A stretch of DNA of 64,000 nt. Source: CAJXII01 sp965242915 (GTDB lineage: Bacteria > Campylobacterota > Campylobacteria > Campylobacterales > Arcobacteraceae). The DNA lies in the NCBI GenBank assembly GCA_965242915.1, contig CBDETN010000026.1, forward strand, positions 1 through 64,000, in the 5' to 3' direction. Made by a program: the position numbers and the translations under genes. How positions within the stretch are numbered: position 1 is the stretch's first letter; each line of letters starts with the position of its first letter. Positions 1-7,498 of the stretch are shown here, piece by piece. Below the pieces are notes generated by a model. That model was not told where the DNA came from. It worked only from the letters and a program-made list of their open reading frames with translations, and did no database searches.

Positions 1-1002
1 AAAAACCTAACAATAAGAAATTCAACAGCAGAATTCTTAATATTCACAACTGCCAATGCACAAGATACAATAGAAGTAAAAGTATCAGATGAATCTGTAT
101 GGCTTACTCAAAAACTAATCGCTAAACTTTTTGATGTAAATGTTGCAACTATAAATGAACATCTAAAAAATATATTTAAAACAAATGAATTAGAAGAAAA
201 TTCAGTTATTAGGAAATTCCTAATAACTGCTAGTGATGGTAAAAACTACAATACAAAACACTATAATTTAGAAGTAATTATTTCATTAGGATATAGAATC
301 AATTCAAATAAAGCCACAGAATTTAGAAGATGGGCTACACAAGTTTTAAAAACTTTCACCACTCATGGATATGTACTAGACAATGAAAGATTAAAAAATG
401 GTAGTTATTTAAATCCACAATACTACAAAGATTTAATATTAGAAATAAGAGATATAAGAGAAAGTGAAAGAAATTTTTATCAACAAATTACGGATATTTA
501 TGTAACTGCTTTAGATTATGACTTAAAAGCTCCTACAACAAAAGATTTTTTTGCTACTGTACAAAATAAACTTCATTGGGCTATACATGGACATACAGCT
601 TCTGAACTTATAATTGAAAGAGCAAACCATCAAAAAGAATCTATGGGACTTACAAATTGGAAAAAAGCACCAAATGGAAAAATATTAAAATCAGATGTTA
701 CAGTTGCTAAAAATTATCTAGCCCAAAATGAGATAAAATCATTAAATAGAATTGTAACTATGTATCTTGATTATGCAGAACATCAAGCTGAAAGAAATAT
801 ACCAATGACAATGAAAGATTGGAGTCAAAAATTAAATGCTTTTTTACAATTTAATGAACATGATATTTTACAAAATGCAGGAAAAGTCACAGCACAAATT
901 GCAAAAGAATTTGCTATAAGTGAATTTGAAAAATATAAGGTAATTCAAGATAAATCATATAAAAGTGATTTTGATAGATTACTTGGAGAGATAGACATTT
1001 AG
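1..1002 (+). CDS. RhuM-family protein, 5' end outside window
   Basis: The reading frame is open from base 1 to the TAA at 1002, about 333 codons, with no start codon in the window before an internal ATG at 643, so the true start lies just upstream. The N-terminal part carries the RhuM hallmark: a VWLTQ segment, then a short helix-turn-helix-like stretch (IAKLFDVNVATINEHL), an IFK turn, and the conserved ISLGYR and FRRWAT segments. RhuM was named from a Salmonella pathogenicity island. It is common on mobile islands and its biochemical role is not established. The C-terminal third is helical and charged. Family assignment is firm; function is unknown. Confidence 0.8.
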   Translation, partial: KNLTIRNSTAEFLIFTTANAQDTIEVKVSDESVWLTQKLIAKLFDVNVATINEHLKNIFKTNELEENSVIRKFLITASDGKNYNTKHYNLEVIISLGYRINSNKATEFRRWATQVLKTFTTHGYVLDNERLKNGSYLNPQYYKDLILEIRDIRESERNFYQQITDIYVTALDYDLKAPTTKDFFATVQNKLHWAIHGHTASELIIERANHQKESMGLTNWKKAPNGKILKSDVTVAKNYLAQNEIKSLNRIVTMYLDYAEHQAERNIPMTMKDWSQKLNAFLQFNEHDILQNAGKVTAQIAKEFAISEFEKYKVIQDKSYKSDFDRLLGEIDI

Positions 1003-1113
1003 GAGTGATACACACAACAAAACCTCATAAGAATAAATACAACAAACAATTCAAATAAAATCTTAAAGATAAAGTTTTCTATTATTTAAATACACATCAT
1101 ATTAAATATTTTT

Positions 1114-1131
1114 TAGTTTCCAAAGAAACTA
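1114..1131. promoter_or_regulatory. Inverted repeat, probable MarR operator 1
   Basis: TAGTTTC, four bases, GAAACTA: a perfect 7-bp inverted repeat 55 bases upstream of the MarR-family gene. The same core recurs at 1151-1172 with the same 4-base spacer. This fits a dimeric winged-helix regulator controlling its own promoter. Binding is inferred from symmetry and position. Confidence 0.6.
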
Positions 1132-1150
1132 TTAAGCTTTCCTATGTTAA

Positions 1151-1172
1151 TTTAGTATCCATAGAAACTAAA
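1151..1172. promoter_or_regulatory. Inverted repeat, probable MarR operator 2
   Basis: TTTAGTATC, four bases, GAAACTAAA: a 9-bp inverted repeat with one mismatch, ending 13 bases before the MarR ATG at 1186. It shares its half-site with the repeat at 1114-1131, so the two are probably a tandem operator pair. Confidence 0.6.
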
Positions 1173-1185
1173 TTAAAGGATTATC

Positions 1186-1635
1186 ATGGATAAATCACAA
1201 CTAGCACCAATAATAATTGGTAAATTATTAAATATAAATGGAATGCTTCAACAACATGGAAATAAAGTTTTAAGTCCATTTGGACTTAATCAACAACAAT
1301 TTTCAATATTATTTGAAATAGCAAAGGCAGAAAAGGTAAAGCAAAAAGAGATGGTTAACCGTCTTACTCTTGAAAAAGCTCATGTATCAAAAGTTGTTAA
1401 AAAACTACACCAAATGGAACTTATTACAATTACTGCATCAGATGAAGATAAACGTTCATCTTGGTTAGTACCAACTAGTAAAGGTAAACAATTATTACAT
1501 AATTGTATGCAAATTTTTGGAAACTGGAATAAAAAGTGGTTAGAAGATATTGATAATAAACAACTAGATTCAATACTTAATAATTTAACACAGCTACAAA
1601 CTGTATTTGAAGATAAAACTCAGGAAAAGGAATAA
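1186..1635 (+). CDS. MarR-family transcriptional regulator
   Basis: A 149-residue winged-helix protein of normal MarR length. It has an N-terminal dimerisation helix, a recognition region around residues 62-84 (MVNRLTLEKAHVSKVVKKL), and the basic wing DEDKRSSWLVPTSKG at about 95-110, which is the most conserved MarR signature. MarR proteins are usually dimeric repressors released by small ligands or oxidation. Two matching palindromes precede the gene. A RidA-like gene starts 6 bases downstream and is probably cotranscribed and controlled by it. The ligand cannot be predicted. Confidence 0.88.
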   Translation: MDKSQLAPIIIGKLLNINGMLQQHGNKVLSPFGLNQQQFSILFEIAKAEKVKQKEMVNRLTLEKAHVSKVVKKLHQMELITITASDEDKRSSWLVPTSKGKQLLHNCMQIFGNWNKKWLEDIDNKQLDSILNNLTQLQTVFEDKTQEKE

Positions 1636-1641
1636 AACTTT

Positions 1642-2145
1642 ATGAAATTAAAATATTTTTTACAAATAATTTTTATATGTATAGTATCTTTGTACTTTAT
1701 TGGTTGTGCAAATCAAAAATACACTAATCAAAAAAAGGAGATTATCACTATGAAAAAAAGAATTATCAACCCATGGACATGGCAAGATAAATTTGGCTTT
1801 GTTCAGGCAAATGAAGTCACAAATCCTAATCGAACACTTTTTACAGCAGGTATAGTATCAGTTGATGGAGATGGAAATTTACTTTATCCAGATGATATGG
1901 AAAAACAAATTAATCAAATTTTTGATAATATGGAAATATTACTAAAGCAATCAGACTTTAAACTTTCTGATGTTGTTAGATTTACATATTACACTACAGA
2001 TGTACAAGCATTTATAAAAGCAGGATCTGTACTTGGTAAGCGTTTGGGAAAATCAGATTGCAGACCAGCAACTTCATTAATTGGTGTCAATTCATTATTT
2101 CATCCAAATTGTGTTATTGAAATTGAAGCTGTCGTGGTTAATTAA
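1642..2145 (+). CDS. RidA/YjgF-family protein, possible lipoprotein-type leader
   Basis: The body (about residues 37-167) is a RidA/YjgF/UK114 fold, whose members deaminate reactive enamine/imine intermediates. FTAGIVSVDGDGNL, the FTYYTTDV strand and CRPATSLIGVNSL match the family. Two starts are possible. The ATG at 1642 adds a hydrophobic leader ending FIGC, an imperfect lipobox. The ATG at 1750 has a strong AAAAAGGAG site 8-9 bases upstream and gives a normal 131-residue cytoplasmic RidA. Either the protein is exported or the leader is a separate remnant. The gene lies 6 bases after the MarR gene and is probably its target. Confidence 0.75.
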   Translation: MKLKYFLQIIFICIVSLYFIGCANQKYTNQKKEIITMKKRIINPWTWQDKFGFVQANEVTNPNRTLFTAGIVSVDGDGNLLYPDDMEKQINQIFDNMEILLKQSDFKLSDVVRFTYYTTDVQAFIKAGSVLGKRLGKSDCRPATSLIGVNSLFHPNCVIEIEAVVVN

Positions 2146-2345
2146 GTGAATATATCCAAAACCTTTAATTTTACATCTATTAATTTAATAAATGATAAAT
2201 ATAATGGTATCACAATAGATAATTCTACTATACCTGATGATGTAAAAGAATTTGAAAAAGAACTGAGAAATATTATAAAAAACATAGAAAATAAAAAATT
2301 ACTGTGGATAAAACTTCCTATTAAAAAATGGGACTGTAAATCTTG
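2146..2345 (+). pseudogene. Nudix-type protein, N-terminal fragment cut by an IS
   Basis: A GTG start gives about 66 codons resembling the pre-Nudix region of plant-type Nudix hydrolases: a DKYNGITID segment, a helical stretch, then LLWIKLPIKKWD. The frame stops where IS3-type sequence begins near 2345, and the catalytic Nudix box is absent from the window. Assignment rests on the short WIKLPI context, so it is tentative; the truncation is clear. Confidence 0.45.
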
Positions 2346-3178
2346 ATCTGTCAACCCTATATCATACTAAGAACTATAAATTCTAAGCAGCCATTTCATT
2401 TTGTAACATTAACTCTTCAAACTCAACTGGTGAATAATTATTATTTGCACTATGCATTCTTTGTCTATTGTAATATACTTCTATATATTCAAATATAGAT
2501 TGATTAGCTTTTGATTTAGTTTTATAAATCTCATGATGAGTAAGTTCAGTTTTTAATGTATGGAAAAAACTTTCAGCAACTGCATTATCCCAACAATTAC
2601 CTTTTCTACTCATACTTTGTATAATTCCATTTTCTTCTAATAAATCTTTATGAGAGTAAGATGCATACTGACTACCTCTATCTGTATGCCATATTAAACC
2701 TTTTGGTAGATTTCTATTTTTTAATGCCATAATGAGGGCATCATTAACTAAATCTACTTTCATAGTATCATCCATTGACCAACCAACAACTCTTCTTGAA
2801 TATAAATCTATTACAGTTGCAAGATATAGCCATCCTTCTGATGTTGGAATATATGTTATATCTCCCACATATTTTTCATCAGGGGCTGAAGCATAAAAAT
2901 CTCTATTTAAAATATTAGGTGCTACAGGTAAATTATGATTTGAATCTGTTGTATTAACTTTAAATCTTTTCTTTTTATTTGCTACAAGATTTAAATCTTT
3001 CATAATATTTCCAATTCGTCTTCTTGAAACAATAAGCCCATATAATCGCTCTAGTTTATCTTTTAGCCGTCTTGTACCATATTTGCATCTACTTTGAATA
3101 AATATAATCTCTATTAACTCATTAAGTTTATCATCTACTGTTTTAACTATACATCCATTATTAATCCAATGATAATAA
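2346..3178 (-). mobile_element. Truncated IS3-family element
   Basis: The 3' part of an IS3-family element lying on the minus strand. The end near 2346 abuts the Nudix fragment. At 3178 it is cut by the left terminus of the next IS copy (3179). The orfA part and upstream terminus are missing from the window, so the element cannot move by itself. Confidence 0.75.
2383..3178 (-). pseudogene. IS3-family transposase OrfB, N-terminus missing
   Basis: Integrase-core transposase. The frame has an ATG at 3003 but the homology runs further upstream (CKYGTRRLKDKLERLYGL and RRRIGNIMKDL) to 3178, where another IS interrupts it. The rve domain is intact, with GDITYI, HTDRGSQYAS and the NCWDNAVAESFFHTLK segment supplying the DDE triad. 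It ends with the usual YYNRQRMHSAN motif. No orfA is present, so it is non-functional alone. Confidence 0.85.
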
Positions 3179-4511
3179 TATAATACCCCAAGAAAATAAG
3201 AACGAAAAAATAAGATTCTTATTCCTAAAAAGTTAAAATAATAAAATATTTAATAGGGGTAAAAAATGAGTACAAAAAGAAGAATATTTACAGCAAAATT
3301 TAAAACAAAAATTGTTTTAGAAGTTTTAAAAGGTGAAAAGACTTTAAATGAGATAGCAAGTAAAAATAATATAACACCTAAAAATATCCAAAATTGGAAG
3401 AAGATATTTTTGGATAATGCAGAGTTGGCAATGGAGCCTGCAAAGGCTATCAAAGAATATAAAGACGAAAACTTAAAATTACAATCTAAAATAGATGATT
3501 ATGCAAAGATAGTAGGTAAAATGACAGTTGAAAAGGAATGGCTTGAGGAAAAGCTACAAAGCTTGGACTTATCTAATAAAAAAGAGTTGATAGAGTCTAA
3601 GCTAACATATATTTCAGTATCAACTCAATGTAAACTTATAAAATTAAATCCAAGCAGCTTATATTATAAGCCTATAGAAAATAAGCATAAAATATCACTC
3701 AAAGATAAGATAAATGATATTTATGAGCAAATACCAATATATGGAGCTTTAAAAGTTCATCAGCAACTTTTAGAAGATGGATACAATATAAGTTTGAATA
3801 CTGTTTATAAATATAGACAAGAGATGGGTTTAAAGCCAATATTAGCAGTTAAACCAATAAATCTATCAATACCAGATAAGCAACATAAAAAATACTCTTA
3901 CAAGCTTAGAGGAGTTGACATAGTAAAAGCAAATCAAGTATGGAGTACGGATATAACATATATCAAGATTAATGGCGGCATGGTTTATTTAGCAGCTATA
4001 ATTGATTGGTATTCTAAAGCTGTACTATCTTGGAAAATATCCAACACTATGGATTCAGCTTTAACAATGGATGTTCTAAATGAAGCATTATCGCTATATG
4101 GTAAACCTGAAATATTTAATACAGATCAAGGCAGTCAATACACAAGTCATATCCATACACAGACTTTAAAAGATAATGGCATCATTATCTCAATGGATGG
4201 TAAAGGTAGAGCTACTGATAATATTTGTATAGAGAGATTCTGGCGAAGTGCAAAAGTTGAAAGAATTTATCTAAATGAATATAACACAATTAAAGAGTTA
4301 AAAACTGATGTGAAAGATTATATTGATTTTTATAATCATAAAAGATTTCATCAAACTTTAAATTATAAAAAACCAATGAGTTTTTATTATGATAGTTTAA
4401 AAATTAATAATAAGGATTATGATAAATTAGTTGAAATTGTGGCATAAGGTAACAGGTGAAAAAGAGAATAAGGATTTAGAAAAAGTTGTCTTGTCTTCTT
4501 GGGGTATTATA
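3179..4511 (+). mobile_element. IS3-type insertion sequence, copy 1 (complete)
   Basis: A 1333-bp element bounded by inverted repeats TATAATACCCCAAGAA (left) and its complement (right). It encodes one transposase. A second copy of the same length lies inverted at 8693-10025. The CDSs differ at least at one base, giving Glu versus Gly near residue 95. No target-site duplication is visible: the flanks are ...ATAA and CTTA.... Confidence 0.9.
3266..4447 (+). CDS. IS3-type transposase, OrfA and OrfB in one frame
   Basis: The 393-residue product joins an OrfA-like helix-turn-helix (residues 1-55) and a coiled-coil segment (about 60-100) to an OrfB integrase core, without the -1 frameshift typical of IS3 elements. 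The catalytic region shows STDITYIK, NTDQGSQYTS and RATDNICIERFWRS, which hold the DDE residues, and ends with YNHKRFHQTLNYKKP. It is intact and probably active. The start ATG follows a TAGGGG site. A nearly identical copy is at 8757-9938. Confidence 0.93.
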   Translation: MSTKRRIFTAKFKTKIVLEVLKGEKTLNEIASKNNITPKNIQNWKKIFLDNAELAMEPAKAIKEYKDENLKLQSKIDDYAKIVGKMTVEKEWLEEKLQSLDLSNKKELIESKLTYISVSTQCKLIKLNPSSLYYKPIENKHKISLKDKINDIYEQIPIYGALKVHQQLLEDGYNISLNTVYKYRQEMGLKPILAVKPINLSIPDKQHKKYSYKLRGVDIVKANQVWSTDITYIKINGGMVYLAAIIDWYSKAVLSWKISNTMDSALTMDVLNEALSLYGKPEIFNTDQGSQYTSHIHTQTLKDNGIIISMDGKGRATDNICIERFWRSAKVERIYLNEYNTIKELKTDVKDYIDFYNHKRFHQTLNYKKPMSFYYDSLKINNKDYDKLVEIVA

Positions 4512-4535
4512 CTTACCAAATTCCACTCAATTCGT

Positions 4536-4799
4536 TTAATCATACACTGAATCCATATCTAAATCATCTACTTCTAAATCAGGTATTGATTTTAAAGATT
4601 CTTTATTAATTTCAGCACCTTTAAAATCATAATATTCCGTTGAATAAAAAGTTTGTTCTTTAGAATATTTTTTTTCTTTTTCCATTTCTATCTTAATTTG
4701 TTTTTCAATTTTACTCTTTCTTTTATGATCACTGTCTCCATTATTTGAAGCAAATAATAATGAATTAAATATAATTACAAATGTTAAAATCTTTTTCAT
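4536..4799 (-). CDS. Small secreted protein, unknown function
   Basis: An 87-residue product with a clear Sec signal peptide (MKKILTFVIIFNSLLFAS, cleavage near residue 18), followed by a very charged, lysine- and glutamate-rich segment and an acidic tail. Small periplasmic proteins of this build are frequent in Campylobacterota. An AGGAAGAG ribosome site sits just upstream. I recognise no domain. It lies between the right end of an IS and the tRNA gene. Confidence 0.6.
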   Translation of the reverse strand: MKKILTFVIIFNSLLFASNNGDSDHKRKSKIEKQIKIEMEKEKKYSKEQTFYSTEYYDFKGAEINKESLKSIPDLEVDDLDMDSVYD

Positions 4800-4934
4800 A
4801 AATCTCTTCCTTTTCTATTTTAATTATATAATTGTATCAAATTATTATTATAATTCTAATTAATATATAAGTATGATTTGTTTATTTTATTTGCTATAAT
4901 CACCTGTCAAAGGAAAATGAAAGCTTAAGATGGT

Positions 4935-4940
4935 TATAAT
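4935..4940 (+). promoter_or_regulatory. Probable -10 box for tRNA-Met
   Basis: TATAAT ends 18 bases before the first base of the tRNA. A clear -35 hexamer is not visible, which is usual for AT-rich Campylobacterota promoters. A second TATAAT lies at 4895-4900. Confidence 0.35.
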
Positions 4941-4958
4941 CCCGTTCTCTAAAAAGAT

Positions 4959-5035
4959 GTCAAGGTAGCTCAGCTGGTTAGAGCGCTGGTCTCATAAGCC
5001 GGAGGTCGAGGGTTCGAGTCCCTCTCTTGACACCA
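4959..5035 (+). tRNA. tRNA-Met (anticodon CAT), elongator type
   Basis: A full cloverleaf with encoded CCA. The acceptor stem GTCAAGG pairs with TCTTGAC (one G-U), the D-arm is GCTC...GAGC, the anticodon loop is CTCATAA, and the T-arm is GAGGG-TTCGAGT-CCCTC. The paired first base and an anticodon stem lacking three G-C pairs argue against initiator tRNA. A tRNA-Ile with a modified CAT anticodon cannot be wholly excluded. Confidence 0.93.
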
Positions 5036-5126
5036 TCTTTAAGCAATATCCTTTAAAATCCCTATAAACACTAGCTTTAAAAACACTTTAAGTTTTCTTA
5101 ATACTATACTTTAGTAACCTATTAGT

Positions 5127-5168
5127 AACCAAGTTACTAAAATTCACATATTTATCCATGAAGCGAAA
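5127..5168 (+). repeat. 42-bp direct repeat, left copy
   Basis: A 42-base sequence ending in CATGAAGCGAAA, exactly repeated at 6282-6323. The two copies bracket the IS30 element, each 5 bases away from its termini. This copy lies 91 bases downstream of the tRNA. Its upstream edge overlaps a small palindrome (TAGTAAC CAA GTTACTA). Confidence 0.9.
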
Positions 5169-5173
5169 CGCCA

Positions 5174-6276
5174 ATTCACACTTAAAGTGCAACAAAACCA
5201 GCCAAAATTATGCCACCATTTTTCTTGAAACTTCCTTGAAAAATATCTCATTTGGTGTGTAATATTTCAGAATCTTTCTTGGTCTATTATTTAGCCTATT
5301 TTGAATGATAGTTATTTGAGTTTGATTTATATTTTCAAAGCTATATTTCTTGGGAATATATTCTCTAACTAGTCCATTTGTATGCTCATTCAATCCTCTT
5401 TGCCAAGATGAGTATGGATCACAAAAGTAAAACTTTAGATTTAATTTTTGAGCTATCTCTTCATGATAGGAGAACTCTTTACCATTATCTGAAGTAATTG
5501 TACGAACTAGTTTCTTTATTGGATGTAAAAGCTCTATAATAGCTTGTGTAACAACATCTGCTTTTTTAGATTCAACTATCTTCATAAGTGTAAATTTACT
5601 CTTTCTATCAACTAAGGTAACGATAGCACCTTTATGGTCTTTACCTATAATTGTATCTACTTCAAAGTCACCAAATCTAGTTTTCTTTTCAATAATCTTA
5701 GCTCGTTTACTAATATTTACTCTATTTTTAATTTGACCTCTAGTCTTGTATTGACTACTTCTATTACCATACTTTTTATTTTTATGTCTCAATAATTTAT
5801 ATAATCGACCACCACTTCTTTGATTTGCATAAATGTATCTATATACTGTTTCATATGAAATATTTGCTATTTTATCTTTTTTCAATCTACCAACTAGTTG
5901 ATCAGGAGATAAGCCATCTCTTAACATCTTACCAATTTTTAGTTTTAATTTATTAGTGAGTTTCTTATATCTATCTTTAAATTTATCTCTTGATACTGCT
6001 TTTATATGTGCATCATCTGCACTATAATATCCATTATTACTATTTCTACTTAGTTCTCTTGATATTGTAGATTTAGATACTTCAATTAGTTCTGCTATTT
6101 TTGTGATTGTATAGTTCTCGTTTTTATAAGCAAATATTTGATACCTTAAACCTAAGGTTAATTGTTTATACTTTTTCATTTAATGCTCCATTTATCCTGT
6201 AAGATATGTAGCTTAAATTGTATATCAATTAGCCTTACTATCTTATATTTCTAAATGTTGCACTTTAAGTGTGAAT
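5174..6276 (-). mobile_element. IS30-family insertion sequence (complete)
   Basis: A 1103-bp element with perfect 20-base inverted repeats (ATTCACACTTAAAGTGCAAC and complement) and one IS30-type transposase gene on the minus strand. It sits between two 42-bp direct repeats; the immediate 5-base flanks (CGCCA and GTTCA) do not match, so those repeats are not a simple target duplication. Confidence 0.9.
5208..6179 (-). CDS. IS30-family transposase
   Basis: A 323-residue DDE transposase of normal IS30 length. It has an N-terminal helix-turn-helix (TKIAELIEVSKSTISRELSRN), a middle region with LSPDQLVGRL and YETVYRYIY, and a catalytic core with FEVDTIIG, TSDNGKEFSYH and the WQRGLNEHTNGLVREYIPK motif that supplies the final glutamate. 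The reading frame is intact and ends close to the left inverted repeat. Confidence 0.95.
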   Translation of the reverse strand: MKKYKQLTLGLRYQIFAYKNENYTITKIAELIEVSKSTISRELSRNSNNGYYSADDAHIKAVSRDKFKDRYKKLTNKLKLKIGKMLRDGLSPDQLVGRLKKDKIANISYETVYRYIYANQRSGGRLYKLLRHKNKKYGNRSSQYKTRGQIKNRVNISKRAKIIEKKTRFGDFEVDTIIGKDHKGAIVTLVDRKSKFTLMKIVESKKADVVTQAIIELLHPIKKLVRTITSDNGKEFSYHEEIAQKLNLKFYFCDPYSSWQRGLNEHTNGLVREYIPKKYSFENINQTQITIIQNRLNNRPRKILKYYTPNEIFFKEVSRKMVA

Positions 6277-6281
6277 GTTCA

Positions 6282-6323
6282 AACCAAGTTACTAAAATTC
6301 ACATATTTATCCATGAAGCGAAA
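6282..6323 (+). repeat. 42-bp direct repeat, right copy
   Basis: An exact copy of 5127-5168 on the other side of the IS30 element. After it the sequences diverge (CG versus TA). Confidence 0.9.
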
Positions 6324-6376
6324 TACAAAACAAAAAAGATGCTCCAAATATTTTTGCTATTTAATTTTAAATAAAC

Positions 6377-6405
6377 TTGATTTTTATAGCCACTTATGGC
6401 ATAAT
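6377..6405 (+). promoter_or_regulatory. Predicted promoter for the XRE-Fic pair
   Basis: TTGATT (6377-6382) and CATAAT (6400-6405) are separated by 17 bases and lie about 30 bases upstream of the XRE gene ATG. Assigned by consensus match and position only. Confidence 0.4.
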
Positions 6406-6434
6406 GATTACATATATAATTTAAAGGTTTAATT

Positions 6435-6815
6435 ATGACTAGATTACATTTATTAAAAAAAGTTCAAGTAAGAAAAGAACAAATTGGAATAACTCACGAT
6501 AATATTTCGCAACTTTCACACTTAGGGTATAGAACAATTACAAGATTTTTTAGTGGTGATGATGTTAAGATAAGTACAGTTGAAAAAATTACTAATGTTT
6601 TAGGATTAGATTTTGCAGGTAATGAAGTTATTAATATAGAAACATTAAGAGATAAAAGAGCAAGTGAAAAAGCTTTATATATTATCTCTTTAGTTCAAGA
6701 TACATCAGCTTTAGAAATGCAAGGTTTAGGAAGTGATGATTTAAATATTTTACTTCAAGAAACAAAAGAGCAGTTTTTAACTGGTGAATACCAAAATAAT
6801 TTATGGGCAAGTTAA
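6435..6815 (+). CDS. XRE-type regulator paired with Fic (mobile mystery protein A-like)
   Basis: A 126-residue protein with an N-terminal helix-turn-helix of Cro/CI type: ITHDNISQLSHLGYRTITRFF and a second helix VEKITNVLGLDF. The C-terminal half is helical and acidic. It starts 10 bases before a Fic-domain gene, the layout of the widespread 'mobile mystery protein A/B' pair. It probably represses the operon or acts as antitoxin. That role is inferred from arrangement, not demonstrated. Confidence 0.7.
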   Translation: MTRLHLLKKVQVRKEQIGITHDNISQLSHLGYRTITRFFSGDDVKISTVEKITNVLGLDFAGNEVINIETLRDKRASEKALYIISLVQDTSALEMQGLGSDDLNILLQETKEQFLTGEYQNNLWAS

Positions 6816-6825
6816 TATATAAGTT

Positions 6826-7425
6826 ATGAAAGATACAACAAAAATAAAAGGTGCTACATATTCAGATGATATATCAGGTTTAAAACTTGATACATCAAAG
6901 CAGTATACTATACAAGATATTTACTTTTTTGAAGCAAGAAATATAACAAAAGCTACATTAAAATACTTATCTGCAAAACCTGATAAAAAAATAGCCACTT
7001 TTTCTTATGAGTGGTTATTAATGCTTCATAAAGAAATGTTTGGTGATGTATGGGAATGGGCTGGTAAAATAAGACAAGTAGAACTTAGTATAGGTGTAAA
7101 AGCTTATCTTGTAAGTACAGAGATAAAAAAGCTTGTAGATGATTTAGAATTTTGGCATAAAAATAAAACTTTTGATGTTATTGAGATAGCTTCAAGATTA
7201 CATCATAGAGCAGTACAAATACATCCGTTTAAAAATGGTAATGGGAGATGGTCTAGGATGTTAGCAAATATTTATCTTAAACAAAATGGTTTACAACCTA
7301 CCAAATGGAATGAAAATTTATTATCAAAAGAGAATCCACATAGAGATGATTATATCAAAGCTTTAAAACAAGCTGATAATTCAGATTTTACATATTTAAT
7401 AAAGTTGCAAAGTAATATTTTCTAA
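6826..7425 (+). CDS. Fic/Doc-family protein (mobile mystery protein B-like)
   Basis: A 199-residue protein with the complete Fic active-site motif HPFKNGNGRWSR at about residues 135-146, preceded by LHKEMFGDVWEWAGKIR, which is typical of this subfamily. Fic enzymes transfer AMP or another nucleotide to target proteins. The catalytic His and the phosphate-binding GNGR are present, so it should be active. No inhibitory (S/T)xxxE(G/N) helix is evident within it. It uses normal GGN glycine codons, unlike the adjacent gene at 7499. Confidence 0.88.
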   Translation: MKDTTKIKGATYSDDISGLKLDTSKQYTIQDIYFFEARNITKATLKYLSAKPDKKIATFSYEWLLMLHKEMFGDVWEWAGKIRQVELSIGVKAYLVSTEIKKLVDDLEFWHKNKTFDVIEIASRLHHRAVQIHPFKNGNGRWSRMLANIYLKQNGLQPTKWNENLLSKENPHRDDYIKALKQADNSDFTYLIKLQSNIF

Positions 7426-7498
7426 AAACTTTGAAATTCCCAAAAAAACATTAAACTAAAATCACTCCTAAACTTTTATATCTATAAAATTTTACCCC

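Noticed and set aside
2142..2354. Minus-strand membrane-like frame
   Set aside because: Antisense to the Nudix fragment; hydrophobicity is an AT-content effect.
4959..5035. Initiator tRNA-fMet
   Set aside because: First acceptor pair is matched and the anticodon stem lacks the three G-C pairs.
5127..6323. 42-bp repeats as the IS30 target duplication
   Set aside because: They are separated from the IS ends by 5 unlike bases on each side.
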